A DNA stretch of 64,000 nt from Marivirga aurantiaca. Its GTDB lineage: Bacteria; Bacteroidota; Bacteroidia; Cytophagales; Cyclobacteriaceae. The stretch lies in assembly GCF_016679925.1 (NCBI RefSeq), contig NZ_JAEQBW010000002.1, positions 186,001 to 250,000 on the forward strand, read 5' to 3'. The notes under the pieces are model-generated. The model was not told the DNA's origin. It saw only the letters and a program-made list of their open reading frames with translations, and did not search any database. Shown here one piece after another: positions 63,934 to 64,000 of the stretch (its first letter is position 1; each line of letters starts with the position of its first letter). The translations under genes were made by a program, and so were the position numbers.

Positions 63934-64000
63934 CTACACTACCACATTCACAATTTTATTAGGAACGAAAATGAACTTTTTAACAGGTTTATCCTCGATC
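63934..64000 (-). CDS. leuS: Leucyl-tRNA synthetase, C-terminal end (partial)
   Basis: Only the last 21 codons are in the window, read on the minus strand to a TAG at 63934-63936. The encoded tail (EDKPVKKFIFVPNKIVNVVV) matches the conserved KKVIVVPGKIVNIVV-type end of leucyl-tRNA synthetase. The rest of the gene lies beyond the right edge. Confidence 0.8.
   Translation of the reverse strand, partial: IEDKPVKKFIFVPNKIVNVVV

Overview
The window is an AT-rich chromosomal segment of a member of the Bacteroidota, most likely Cytophagales (a Marivirga-like marine gliding bacterium is my guess; the phylum is much surer than the order). Grounds: RpoN followed by a degenerate PAP2-like gene, an IPExxxVDY protein, PorV/PorQ-like and helix-hairpin-helix beta-barrel outer-membrane proteins, lipoproteins with DUF4842/LruC-like domains, the membrane-type TDO and GCDH pair, very little Shine-Dalgarno signal, and matches to the Bacteroidota promoter form (TTTG, about 20 bases, TAnnTTTG). 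Several well-supported genes (rnc, yidD, TDO, an ABC permease, two lipoproteins) have only TTG as a start.

Layout. 1-560: tRNA-Glu, its terminator and a structured non-coding stretch. 560-14.1 kb, mostly minus strand: a STAS-like protein, SMC, a three-gene envelope operon with 4-base overlaps (PorQ-like barrel, HHH barrel, duplicated-domain lipoprotein), a MORN-repeat protein, an Omp85/BamA-like protein without an ATG, YidD, Lgt and glutamine-dependent NAD synthetase. 14.5-18.9 kb: acpP-fabF-rnc operon, IPExxxVDY protein and pyruvate kinase. 18.9-25.9 kb: a REC-PAS-histidine kinase divergent from a NarL-type regulator, a membrane-anchored patatin, an MscS channel and a beta-lactamase-like serine hydrolase. 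26.1-35.2 kb: glutaryl-CoA dehydrogenase divergent from tryptophan 2,3-dioxygenase, then a co-directional run (14-repeat MORN/beta-barrel protein, FAD protein, CoA-binding protein, NUDIX hydrolase, MFS transporter). 35.2-38.3 kb: unrecognised secreted proteins beside GTCAGACGG-type repeats. 38.3-43.8 kb: AsnRS, RpoN, PAP2-like protein, PaaG-type hydratase and an outer-membrane barrel.

43.9-50.2 kb is the most unusual part. Four tandem tRNA-Arg(ACG)-like units, only one of them intact, each carry variants of the same downstream terminator. A GIY-YIG endonuclease gene lies directly behind the intact unit, and a remnant of its start lies behind the next one. Short perfect palindromes that also occur elsewhere in the window have been inserted into, or have replaced, tRNA arms in the broken copies. 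A tandem pair of DUF4842-like lipoproteins and a palindrome-rich 1.1 kb intergenic region follow.

50.2-64 kb: a GATase-like protein (often labelled asparagine synthetase B), a MacB-type permease, a subtilase lipoprotein whose oxyanion Asn is replaced, an EamA transporter, a small stress cluster (Rho-N-like protein, DUF2383 four-helix protein, PfpI-type amidotransferase), a flavodoxin-fold reductase, a DUF547 protein divergent from a redox pair (FAD oxidoreductase plus NapH/CcoG-like iron-sulfur membrane protein) across a strong dyad operator, a small conserved protein, and the 3' end of leuS at the right edge.
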